A model generated the notes under the pieces. It was given only the letters and a program-made list of their open reading frames with translations, was not told where the DNA came from and made no database searches. Made by a program: the position numbers and the translations under genes. A stretch of DNA of 64,000 nucleotides from Vibrio maritimus (GTDB taxonomy: Bacteria > Pseudomonadota > Gammaproteobacteria > Enterobacterales > Vibrionaceae): contig BBMT01000006.1 of the NCBI GenBank assembly GCA_000755425.1, forward strand, positions 124,001-188,000, written 5' to 3'. Shown piece after piece: positions 9,187 through 17,240 of the stretch; positions within the stretch are counted from its first letter, which is position 1, and the number at the start of each line of letters is the position of its first letter.

Positions 9187-10175
9187 TCAGGCACTGCTGC
9201 GCGAGACGAGCTCTCCTTCCTCAAGCAGGTATTCCCCACTCGCGTCTAGATTGCCATTGATGCGAGCCATCAAATCTTCGACCGCATTTTTTACGATCTT
9301 GTCGACTGGTTGCGCGATTGTGGTTAAGTCATAGCTTGGCCAAGAAGACATTGGAATGTTGTCCACGCCCATCACGCATAGTCAGATGGGATCTGAGCCC
9401 CAGATTTTCGTAGGCCATCCATGACTCCCATAGCAAGGATATCGTTAGCGCAAAAAATGGCATCGGGCTTAGCTGGATGATCAAGTACTTCTGAAGCAGC
9501 GTTAAGACCGGCTTCGAAGTTATATTTGGATTGAATAAAGATTGGCGTTGAGAGACCCAGCTCTTTTACTCGGGTAGAGAAACCAATCCAGCGCTCTTCA
9601 CTGGTCATAGACCCTGCATCACCACTGATGAAAGCGAGCTGCTTATAGCCTTTTTCGGTCAAATAATCCGCCGCTTGTTTACCCGCAAGTTGGTTATCAA
9701 TACCAGCGCTGTTCGCGTTGATGTTTTCAACGTATCGGTTGATAAGGCTAAGGTGCACACCGAACTTTTCACATTGTGCAAAGGCTCTGGATGTTAGGCG
9801 ACTGGTGGCAATGATAAGTCCGTCTACTTGGTATTCAATGGCGCGAGAAATTGCAAGGTCGAGATCATCTTTATCGATAGGGCAGAGCACAACCTGACCA
9901 CCGCGTTTTTGTATCTCTAACGCTAAGGTTCGAGATTGTAAGTCATACATTGGGTTTGATTCGCTATCTAAAGCGATAGCCACTAGCCCTGAGCGGTTGG
10001 ATATCAGACTGCGCGCAATAGCATTCGGTGTGTAACCAAGCTTTGCAGCGGCGTCCATGACCATTTTACGCTTTTTGTCGCTGATACTAGCGGTTTGGCT
10101 GAAAGCTCGGGAAACCGTTGATTGGGAAACGCCGAGCATTTTTGCCACGTCTATCGAAGTTACTTTCGCTTTAAT
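9187..10175 (-). CDS. LacI family regulator of the SnoaL/HisD regulon (frameshift, ATT start)
   Basis: The N-terminal LacI helix-turn-helix is clear (SIDVAKMLGVSQSTVSRAF), followed by a periplasmic-binding-protein-like effector domain. The frame breaks near 9375; one extra G joins ...SDYAVMGVDNIP..., giving about 330 residues. The only start with a ribosome site is an ATT at 10175 (AAGGAG then 7 bases); no ATG, GTG or TTG is suitably placed. This is either a rare AUU start or a base error in ATG. The gene lies downstream of the aldolase on the same strand, and the five conserved operators around 11 kb, 21 kb and 24.5 kb are its likely targets (inference). Confidence 0.85.
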
Positions 10176-10287
10176 GGTGTTACTCCTTTTTAAGAGCGAG
10201 CTATTTCCAATTAGACGAGAGTGTAGAGGTCTAACGGGCAAACTGTCTAGAGACTTATCCTATAGAAGAATAAATATAAGATAAACA

Positions 10288-11037
10288 TCAAGAATTAAAC
10301 AACGCTTGCTCACTTCGGAAACCATCAATAATCATTTTATGCTCTGAGCCAACGGCAAAGAAACTTACCCCCGCTTCACGCCATTGATTCGCTTGTTCAG
10401 CTGTGGCTACAAACATCCCCACAGGTTTGCCTGAGCGTTTTGCAGCTTCAATAACCTTGAAACTGGCGGTTCGAACGACCTCATCATTGACGGTTTCAGC
10501 GCCGTAAGCGACCGTCAGGTCAACCTGACCAATAAATATCGCATCGATACCCTTAACGGCGGCAATCGCGTCAGCATTGTCGACACCTTCAGGATCTTCA
10601 ATTTGTGCAATCACTGTAGTGATGGCTTGGCTGTCAGCTAAATGTTTGGGCATTGCTTTTGTCGCGTATTGTGCAGCTCGACTTGAACCTGCGTAACCTC
10701 TTCCTCTATCACCATAGTGACATTGTCGAACGATTTGCTCTGCTTGTTCTGCGCTGCATACGTGAGGGACTTGCACACCCGTAGCTCCGCAATCAAGAGC
10801 ATTGAGTATGGTTGATGGGAAGCTGTTTTCGACGCGAACCAAGCAGGGCAGGCTGTGCGCCCGAGCCGCAAGAATACACTGATCCAAAGTCGCTCTGTCA
10901 AAGGGGGAATGCTCAGCGTCCAATATGATGAAGGGCAGGTTGGCCATTGATAAAACCTCAACAATATGAGGGTGCGGAGTTTTTACAAAGGTGCCCATTA
11001 GGTCTTTTTCATTAAGTTGCTGTTTGAAGTTAGTCAT
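10288..11037 (-). CDS. HpcH/HpaI family aldolase
   Basis: A class II metal-dependent aldolase of 249 residues (PF03328) that cleaves 2-keto-3-deoxy acids to pyruvate (or a ketoacid) and an aldehyde. Motifs are ILDAEHSPFD near residue 38, LVRVENS near 68, the metal ligand in AQIEDPEGV near 142, and FIGQVDL near 165. The start is placed at the ATG at 11037, after AAAGAGAAAG; the frame stays open 45 bases upstream but that part covers the operator at 11049. Divergent from the HisD operon, it probably performs the final carbon-carbon cleavage of the pathway. The true substrate is unknown. Confidence 0.87.
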   Translation of the reverse strand: MTNFKQQLNEKDLMGTFVKTPHPHIVEVLSMANLPFIILDAEHSPFDRATLDQCILAARAHSLPCLVRVENSFPSTILNALDCGATGVQVPHVCSAEQAEQIVRQCHYGDRGRGYAGSSRAAQYATKAMPKHLADSQAITTVIAQIEDPEGVDNADAIAAVKGIDAIFIGQVDLTVAYGAETVNDEVVRTASFKVIEAAKRSGKPVGMFVATAEQANQWREAGVSFFAVGSEHKMIIDGFRSEQALFNS

Positions 11038-11048
11038 ACGCTTTCTCT

Positions 11049-11068
11049 TTTTGCAAAGGTATCCAAAA
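11049..11068 (-). promoter_or_regulatory. LacI-type operator, site 1 (aldolase)
   Basis: TTTTGCAAAGGTATCCAAAA, a variant of the regulon motif with GG instead of the central CG. It ends 12 bases before the aldolase start. Confidence 0.55.
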
Positions 11069-11261
11069 ATTAGCACGAGCAAGTGTAAAAGAAGAGTGAA
11101 ATTTGTGTGATCAAAATAGCATTTCTCGTCAATTATCCGTCATTAATTACCATATAACTAGTGTTGTTCATGGGTTTTTGTAAATAAAAACAATGTGTTG
11201 ATTGTTTGGTGACCCTTTGGGCTCCAACGCTTGTTAAATGTTAATTTTGTGTTTATTCTAG

Positions 11262-11281
11262 TTTTGCATTCGTATCCAAAA
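11262..11281 (+). promoter_or_regulatory. LacI-type operator, site 2 (HisD operon)
   Basis: TTTTGCATTCGTATCCAAAA, the best copy of the regulon motif: 16 of 20 positions are palindromic around a central CpG, the hallmark of LacI-family operators. It lies 45 bases before the HisD-like start. Confidence 0.7.
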
Positions 11282-11325
11282 TAACAAAGTCACTAGTCAG
11301 TCTAAATCATCAAGGAGAAATACAC

Positions 11326-12616
11326 ATGGCTCGCATTATCAAAAATGGCATCACGGAAGAAGCATCAGCATCCAACGACGCGAAAGTACGTCAAATTGTC
11401 GAAGATATTCTGACCGACATAGAATCTAACGGTGACAAAGCTGTCCGTACGCTTTCTGAAAAATTTGATAACTGGTCTCCAGACCAATTTCGTCTGACGG
11501 ACGACCAGATCCAAGCCTGTGTTGATGCTTTGGATGAATCGACTCGCCATGATATCGAGTTCGCACAAGCGCAAGTTCGCAACTTTGCCCAGATCCAACG
11601 CGATTCCATGAAAGATGTGGAAGTTGAGACGATGCCAGGTGTTGTGCTAGGTCATAAAAACATCCCCGTAAATAGTGTTGGATGCTACATCCCGGGTGGT
11701 AAGTACCTCTTGTAGCATCGGCACATATGTCAGTTCTGACAGCAAAAGTTGCGGGTGTAAAACGTGTCATCGCCTGTGCACCCCCATTTAATGGTCAGCC
11801 CAATGTGGCAATTGTAGCGGCGATGGCGATGGCTGGAGCTGACGAAATCTACTGCTTTGGTGGCGTACAAGCTGTGGGTGCAATGGCGCTAGGTACTGAG
11901 ACAATTGCACCGGTTGATATGATTGTTGGCCCCGGCAACGCCTTTGTCGCAGAAGCCAAAAGACAGCTCTTTGGTCGTGTCGGCATTGACTTGTTTGCAG
12001 GCCCAACAGAGACCTTGGTGATTGCAGATGAGAAGGGTTGTGACCCTGAGTTAGCCGCAGCGGATCTGCTTGGTCAAGCGGAGCATGGTTACAACTCTCC
12101 AGCAGTTCTTCTGACTAACAGCGAACAGTTTGCTCAAGAAACCATCAAAGAGATTGAGCGTCAGCTAACGATCCTTCCGACTGCTGAAGTTGCTGGTAAG
12201 GCGTGGCAGATTACGGTCAAGTGATTGTTTGTGATTCGTATGAAGAGATGGTTGAAGTGGCGGACGACATTGCGTCTGAGCACGTTCAGGTGATGACAGA
12301 AGATCCAAAATACTTCCTGAATAACATGACCAATTACGGCGCGCTATTCCTTGGTCGTGAGACCAATGTGTCATACGGTGATAAGTGTATTGGTACCAAC
12401 CACACGCTACCTACTAAAAAAGCGGCTCGCTATACGGGTGGCTTGTGGGTAGGCAAGTTCATCAAAACATGTACGTACCAACGTGTCACTGAGTCTGCTT
12501 CTCTAAAAGTTGGCGAATACTGTTCTCGCTTGTGTGCCCTAGAAGGATTTGCAGGTCACAAAGAGCAAGCAGACATTCGAGTACGCCGCTACAAAGGAAA
12601 AGTGGAGGAGGCGTAA
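11326..12616 (+). CDS. HisD family dehydrogenase (two frameshifts)
   Basis: An NAD-dependent histidinol-dehydrogenase-family enzyme of about 430 residues. Frame breaks near 11705 and 12208 are cured by one C ([13 protein letters not shown]) and one G ([12 protein letters not shown]). Zinc ligands are conserved: Gln and His in LLGQAEHG, Asp in [14 protein letters not shown], and a C-terminal His in [16 protein letters not shown]. The catalytic pair is in SEHVQVM. There are no other his genes nearby, so this is a catabolic member. The C-terminal EGFxGHxxQxxxRVRRY pattern resembles sulfopropanediol 3-dehydrogenase (HpsN) as I remember it. It likely oxidises a terminal alcohol to an acid. It is the first gene of an operon with the SDR. 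Confidence 0.85.
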
Positions 12617-12617
12617 C

Positions 12618-13352
12618 ATGACAAAACTCGCCTTAGTTACGGGCGGCAGTGGCGGCTTAGGAGCCGCCATCTGTACTAAGCTCGCTCAAAATGGCTATCG
12701 TGTTGTCTTCACATACAACAGCAATGCTGAAGCAGCCGACGAAGTGTTGTCCAATCTTGAGGGCGGCGGGCATGGCGCATATCAGTTGAATGTGTTGGAT
12801 GCGAAGGCCATAGACAAGTTGGTGAATCAGGTAAGTGAAATCAGTGATGAGCTACACGTGCTCGTGAACTGTGCTGGTATGACAAAGTTTGTGCCTCATT
12901 CCGACCTTGAAGGTTTAGATGACGACCTGTTCGACAAAATCTTTCAGGTCAATGTCCGAGCGCCTTTTGCTCTGGTCAGAGCGTTTGAAAATCAGCTTCG
13001 TAAATCGAAAGGCTGCGTGGTTAACATCACCTCGATTGCAGCTCAAACCGCTATGGGCAGCAACATTGCTTACTGTGCGAGTAAATCGGCGGCAGAGAAT
13101 ATGACTCGCTCGCTAGCTCGTGCATTATCACCGGATATTCGAGTTTTGGCGGTTGCCCCCGGCTTAGTTGATACCGAGTTCGTTAAAGGTCTCGACGACG
13201 AATGGCGACATCAACAGGAGCAATCGACCCCCCTTAAACGCCTTGCGGGTGAAAAAGAGGTCGCAGATGCGGTTTACGCCGCGACTGACGTGCTGACATT
13301 TTCTACGGGAAACACAATCTCAGTAGACGGTGGGCGCCCACTTGGTTCGTAA
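12618..13352 (+). CDS. SDR family oxidoreductase
   Basis: A classical short-chain dehydrogenase/reductase of 244 residues. The Rossmann glycine motif TGGSGGLG is at residues 8-15, NCAG near 87, the catalytic Ser in NITSIA near 139 and YCASK near 152, with a C-terminal ISVDGGRP. It starts one base after the HisD-like stop, so it is translationally coupled. It would oxidise or reduce a hydroxyl/keto group in the same pathway. It is intact. Confidence 0.92.
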   Translation: MTKLALVTGGSGGLGAAICTKLAQNGYRVVFTYNSNAEAADEVLSNLEGGGHGAYQLNVLDAKAIDKLVNQVSEISDELHVLVNCAGMTKFVPHSDLEGLDDDLFDKIFQVNVRAPFALVRAFENQLRKSKGCVVNITSIAAQTAMGSNIAYCASKSAAENMTRSLARALSPDIRVLAVAPGLVDTEFVKGLDDEWRHQQEQSTPLKRLAGEKEVADAVYAATDVLTFSTGNTISVDGGRPLGS

Positions 13353-13439
13353 ATCTGGGCTACTTAAATAACAACGAAAAGGCTCGCTGACAATCAGTAT
13401 TTGGCTAGGCCGATTGGACAGAATATAAGGACAATTACC

Positions 13440-14435
13440 ATGTCTCTACAAAATAAAATTAATAACAATTTAGTGCGATATATGGAGCTAATACCCGGTA
13501 CGAGTGCGTTTATTGATGCACGTACACCGGGTAGCGACTTAAAGGATAACTTCTGCATCATTGGCGCTGGTGTTGCGGAAAGCAGCCGTCAGCACGTTCA
13601 TATTCGTGAAACCGCTGGCTTTAATATTGGTGCCGCCGGTCAACCACCGGGTATCAAAAACTCATTGCATTCACACCGTACAGCAGAGCTGTTCGTCGTA
13701 TTTCGCGGTCAGTTTAGGTTCTATTGGGGTAACGACGGCGAACATGAAGCGGTGTTATCTCATGGTGACGTTATCTCAATACCAACCAATCTGTTCCGCG
13801 GCTTCGAGGTAGTAGGGCGAGACTATGGCTTTATGTTCTCAGTGCTGGGAGGTGATGATTCGGGCGGCGGTGTTATCTGGCATCCAAATGTCATCAAAGA
13901 TAGCCAAGGTCATGGTTTGTACTTGAAAGCGGATGGCACCTTGGTTGACACCATTGACGGGGACCAAGTACCTATCGAGTCTGAGCTGATGCCACTGCTT
14001 ACTGATGAAGAGCTAGCAACGTTTGATAGCTACACCGCCCAAGAGATGATGCCTTATGTCGCGCTTCGTAAAGATTACGTTCCGACTGGGGAAGACTTTG
14101 ACACCAAGAACGTTAAGCAATACGCATTAACTGGACACCCTCTTGCTGATTACGATTTCCAAGTGAAGAGTGAGGATGAGGTCAGCATTATGGCGTACGA
14201 GCTTAGTGAAGGTGGTTCGATACCTCAGCACAGCCGCCCAGAGAAGCAAGTGCTTATAAATTTTGATGGCGATACCGAGGTAGTGTTGACTCACAATGGC
14301 GAGCAGGCAAACGTGACGCTGACTCGAGGTGACGTATTTAGTGTACCGGAAGGGGCTTCTTACTCCTTGACCAACCTACGCGGAAACAGCCTCACCTACT
14401 GTATTCTCGGTTCAGATAAGCCAACAAAACTGTAA
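13440..14435 (+). CDS. bicupin domain protein
   Basis: A 331-residue protein with two cupin barrels. The first has a metal-type motif LHSHRTAELFVVFRGQ around residue 75 and GDVISIPTNLFRGFE. The second, around residues 235-325, has IPQHSRPEKQ and GDVFSVPEGASY with fewer metal ligands. A TAAGGACA ribosome site precedes the ATG. Bicupins include gentisate-type dioxygenases, isomerases and sugar epimerases. In this operon an isomerase or ring-opening role is possible, but not shown by sequence alone. Confidence 0.82.
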   Translation: MSLQNKINNNLVRYMELIPGTSAFIDARTPGSDLKDNFCIIGAGVAESSRQHVHIRETAGFNIGAAGQPPGIKNSLHSHRTAELFVVFRGQFRFYWGNDGEHEAVLSHGDVISIPTNLFRGFEVVGRDYGFMFSVLGGDDSGGGVIWHPNVIKDSQGHGLYLKADGTLVDTIDGDQVPIESELMPLLTDEELATFDSYTAQEMMPYVALRKDYVPTGEDFDTKNVKQYALTGHPLADYDFQVKSEDEVSIMAYELSEGGSIPQHSRPEKQVLINFDGDTEVVLTHNGEQANVTLTRGDVFSVPEGASYSLTNLRGNSLTYCILGSDKPTKL

Positions 14436-14445
14436 GGAGTCCAAG

Positions 14446-15166
14446 ATGACGCAACCGTTGCCACTAATCTGGCTGCCTGGATTACTGTGTGATGATGCGC
14501 TGTTTGAAGACGTAAATAAGGCGCTACCCGATTGGGTAGCGCCTTCTACGATCAAACTTGCGCCATTGCCCTCTATGACGGAACTCGCTGAGGATGTTCT
14601 GGCACAAGCGCCGGATGAGTTCATACTTGGCGGTCTTTCTATGGGGGAATACTCGCTTTTGAGGTGTACCGACTCGCGCCCCATAGAGTAAAAGGCTGAT
14701 CCTAATGGACACAAACGCGGCGGATGAAAAGCAGGAGGTCACAGACAAACGCGATGCTTTGGTTGAGCGAGCAGAGAAGGGTGAGTTTTCCCATATTACG
14801 CCGGAAGTCTTAATGCCCGTCTTGATTCACCCGAGCCGCCTTAAAAAAGAAGAGCTAACCAATCGTATCGAGCAAATGGCGTTGAATGTTGGTCTAACGG
14901 CTTTTAAAGCTCAGGCAAAAGCGTTAGCGACTCGACCAGACGCAAGGCCATTGCTGAGTGACATTTCTGTTCCCACGTTAGTGGTCACCGGAAAGGAAGA
15001 TTTGCTCTGCCCAATCAACAATCACCTGTTAATGGCCGAGCATATTCCGGATGTGACTTTGCACGTTATTCCAAACTGCGGTCACTTATCTACGATGGAG
15101 AGGCCGAGTAGGGTGGCGATGCATGTTAGTCACTGGTTGGCTTTGAATGCAATATTATTTGCTTGA
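14446..15166 (+). CDS. alpha/beta hydrolase (two frameshifts)
   Basis: An alpha/beta-hydrolase of about 240 residues. The N-terminal oxyanion segment LPLIWLPGLLCDDALFED is followed by the nucleophile elbow GLSMGG, whose second Gly is restored by one G near 14645. One C near 14697 then joins KGLILMDTNAADE. The acid residue is in TGKEDLLCP and the catalytic His in NCGHLSTMERP. It starts 10 bases after the bicupin and closes the operon. It could hydrolyse a lactone, ester or beta-diketone; MhpC/RutD-type and lactonase enzymes share this layout. Confidence 0.82.
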
Positions 15167-15199
15167 TTGTTCAATTGAACGAGTTGCTCTACTCAATCT

Positions 15200-15226
15200 A
15201 AAACCACTGTTGCTATCAGTGTTTTT
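15200..15226 (+). terminator. terminator of the HisD operon
   Basis: CCACTG and CAGTG pair around a 7-nt loop and are followed by TTTTT, 34 bases after the hydrolase stop. Confidence 0.6.
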
Positions 15227-15259
15227 GGACATTGCTAGTGCACCTCTCAATTTATCGTC

Positions 15260-15280
15260 ATTCCGCACCTGATGCGGAAT
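15260..15280. repeat. REP-like palindrome
   Basis: ATTCCGCA-CCTGA-TGCGGAAT within a TCGTCATTCCGC...GCGGAATCTAC context, which resembles dispersed extragenic palindromes of gamma-proteobacteria. Only one copy is visible here. Confidence 0.5.
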
Positions 15281-15425
15281 CTACTCAAAGCGCGCCCCAA
15301 AGGTTCAAAGAGGCGCTGTTAGTAGCTTTCTGATTCTACCGTGGCTTCTAACTTACTTTTGGACAGAACCTAGTCAGTTATATTACTAAATTAGAATATA
15401 ACGAATTAGTCCAAGTATGGAAAAG

Positions 15426-15545
15426 TAACGCCCAATTAAGGTGTGAGCCACGCAGGCACGACACCTAGCTGGAGCACTGTAAACACTAAACTAGATCTAA
15501 ACCAAAAATGCCAAGCATGGGGAATCACTCTTAAATGGTTTGTTA
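15426..15545 (-). repeat. integron attC site, Vibrio type
   Basis: Read on the minus strand, this 120-nt segment begins TAACAAACCATTTAAGAGTG, contains GGCATTTTTGGTTT and TTTAGTGTTTACAG, and ends CCTTAATTGGGCGTTA. The ends are imperfect inverted repeats (TAAC...ATTTAAG against CTTAATT...GTTA), as in the attC repeats of V. parahaemolyticus and relatives. It lies 23 bases after the stop of the gene at 15569-16777, where a cassette attC belongs. Confidence 0.8.
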
Positions 15546-16797
15546 TGTGACTTGTGTCCATCTCATGGCTAACCTAGCAATTTTTGTCGTTTAAGTGTTC
15601 TAATTAACCTAAACAACCTATATCTTGTACTTGGGTGTAATTTTTTTGAGTACACCCTTTGCTTTTTACTGCCAAATAATGAAACTGCATCCACGCTGCC
15701 TTGTGATAAAAGAGTGTAAGCTTCTTCTAATGACACCGTATAAAACACTCCTTCAGGATCTTCATGACCTAAATTCGTGATACCATACTTTCTTTGTATT
15801 AGCCTCTGACGCAACTCTTCTGTCGTATCCGTTAGTTGGGCAAAACCAAATAAAGCTGGGTTATATAATGGATATTCAACACCAATTGAGTAAACCCTCA
15901 TGTATTGGATGTGTTTCTCAATACAAGTGATGTTCTCTCTAAATTCATCAATATTGCCTAAGTGAAGCACTTCTTCGCCTAGCGCTCTCAAAAACAAATT
16001 CTTTATCGGCTCTGCATTATTCAAATCTGATTCTGAAAGCTGCTCCTCTCCTGTTGCACTCCATTTGCTCGGGTGGTATCCAACACCATCAACCCGTTTC
16101 ATTAGAAGTATACGCCCATCACCGAGTCTTACTGTATAGTGAAGGCATAAGCTAGAGGGTAATCTATTGAGTTGAGGGTTTATATGTCCTAACTGTTCTA
16201 GAACAGTTGGTTTTAATTCGGTCCAGCGTTTGATAGTTTCTACTGTTTGGTAGTCTGTATTTCGCAATTTTAACTTTATGTGCTCAGATTCTGCCGAGAC
16301 AAAAGGCATATTAACTAAACTGTATTTTTTGTTATTTGGCGGTTCTACTTCAACCAAACCACCTGCTGCTTGAACTAATATACTACAATCGAACTCAAGG
16401 TCTACAGGCTCAACTTCTATATCAGAAGGATCCCAGCCCACATTCTCTGGACTAACTGCTGCGTTCAAATTAGGGTGCCACACAATTTCAGCGACCTTAT
16501 CAGAAACAAGCAGATTAAGTGCCGTTTTGCTCGCAGCGCGTTGAGTATCACTATCTGGCAATGCTAGTCTCATTACTTCTTCATTTGATATTTTAAGCTC
16601 TATCTGCTCCTTCCTTTTGTCCTTATATACATATGCAAAAACTACAAATGCTGTAATAGAAAACACTATTACCGAGTAAATTGGGAAAATATTAGTTAAT
16701 GCACCTAGAGCCCAACCTACAAGTAAAGTTACTCTTGAGTCCATACCTGCTTTTATCAGTACCCTTCTATTGTTCACCTTACCTCCTTGTTACATAA
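15430..16797 (-). mobile_element. single integron gene cassette
   Basis: The unit comprises a short leader beginning with TTATGTAACAAGGAGG after a GCG, one gene (16777-15569) and its attC. The leader is only about 20 bases long and the attC follows the stop directly, which is the standard cassette layout. No integrase, attI or further gene cassettes are seen. The cassette sits between the bicupin/hydrolase operon and the SSS/SnoaL operon of the catabolic regulon. Confidence 0.68.
15569..16777 (-). CDS. cassette-encoded membrane protein with Nudix-like domain
   Basis: A 402-residue protein with two N-terminal membrane helices (about residues 15-32 and 35-52), a linker, and a C-terminal region resembling a Nudix fold. 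That region has YTVRLGDGRILLMKRVDG near 217, then GEEQLSES...LFLRALGEEVLHLG near 245-280, which recalls GxxxxxExxxxxxxREUxEExGU but is degenerate. The start is a GTG at 16777 with AAGGAGG 4 bases upstream. It is read as intact. Codon use looks more AT-rich than its neighbours, as expected for a cassette gene. The function is unknown; nucleotide-derivative sensing or hydrolysis at the membrane, possibly defensive, is only a guess. Confidence 0.7.
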   Translation of the reverse strand: MNNRRVLIKAGMDSRVTLLVGWALGALTNIFPIYSVIVFSITAFVVFAYVYKDKRKEQIELKISNEEVMRLALPDSDTQRAASKTALNLLVSDKVAEIVWHPNLNAAVSPENVGWDPSDIEVEPVDLEFDCSILVQAAGGLVEVEPPNNKKYSLVNMPFVSAESEHIKLKLRNTDYQTVETIKRWTELKPTVLEQLGHINPQLNRLPSSLCLHYTVRLGDGRILLMKRVDGVGYHPSKWSATGEEQLSESDLNNAEPIKNLFLRALGEEVLHLGNIDEFRENITCIEKHIQYMRVYSIGVEYPLYNPALFGFAQLTDTTEELRQRLIQRKYGITNLGHEDPEGVFYTVSLEEAYTLLSQGSVDAVSLFGSKKQRVYSKKLHPSTRYRLFRLIRTLKRQKLLG

Positions 16798-16885
16798 CGC
16801 TTTATAGACGGAATTTTTCCGTCTTTGCATTCCGTCTATGTTGCTGCCGTTGACTATAAAACTCAACTGGTATCAACCTGTTATG
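16794..16885 (-). repeat. possible second attC-like element
   Basis: A 92-nt segment bounded by CATAAC and GTTATG with an internal strong hairpin TAGACGGAAT/ATTCCGTCTA. It abuts the cassette boundary, so it may be the attC of a neighbouring lost cassette or the recombination target. It does not match the 15426 site in sequence. Confidence 0.35.
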
Positions 16886-16916
16886 TGAATCGGTATATAG
16901 TTGTGGGGTCGAACCA

Positions 16917-16950
16917 CAAAAAAGTCCGTACAAGAGATCAAAGTACGGAT
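16917..16950 (-). terminator. terminator of the SSS/SnoaL operon
   Basis: On the minus strand TCCGTAC and GTACGGA pair around an 11-nt loop and are followed by CTTTTTT. From here to 17200 I see no gene on either strand. Confidence 0.6.
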
Positions 16951-17200
16951 TAGATTAGCTTGGTCTATTGGTGTACTGCTTTGGTGCTCCGTCTGGAGGT
17001 TCTGAAAAGGTTGGGGCAAAGGCGCGTTGAGCAAAGCAGTTGGCAAAAGTGTTCAAGGGGAGAACATTCATGTTTACTGAGGGATCTGTGGCAATTTTAT
17101 AGTTTGCCACTACGTGTAGCTTTTCTGCCAACTGACAGATAGACGAGGTGGGGCGGGCTTTATTAATAGAAAAGAGAAGTAGATGTTGGTCGAAGAAGTT

Positions 17201-17226
17201 AAATCCGCCCAGTAAAAGGCGGATTT
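17201..17226. terminator. stem-loop after SSS symporter
   Basis: AAATCCGCC and GGCGGATTT form a perfect 9-bp stem 15 bases after the symporter stop codon. There is little T run, so it may act as an mRNA 3' stabiliser ahead of the terminator at 16917. Confidence 0.55.
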
Positions 17227-17240
17227 AATCCGAGCATTCA

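Noticed and set aside
11365..11770. Several overlapping antisense open frames of 70-115 codons opposite the HisD-like gene
   Set aside because: They have no ribosome sites and low-complexity or odd composition, and lie opposite a well-supported conserved gene.
11326..12616. Authentic histidine biosynthesis hisD
   Set aside because: No his operon neighbours, and it lies in a LacI-controlled catabolic operon with SDR and bicupin genes; the C-terminal motif fits catabolic relatives better.
16960..17142. 60-codon plus-strand frame in the gap after the cassette
   Set aside because: No ribosome site and no recognisable features; the gap is better read as operon 3' region.
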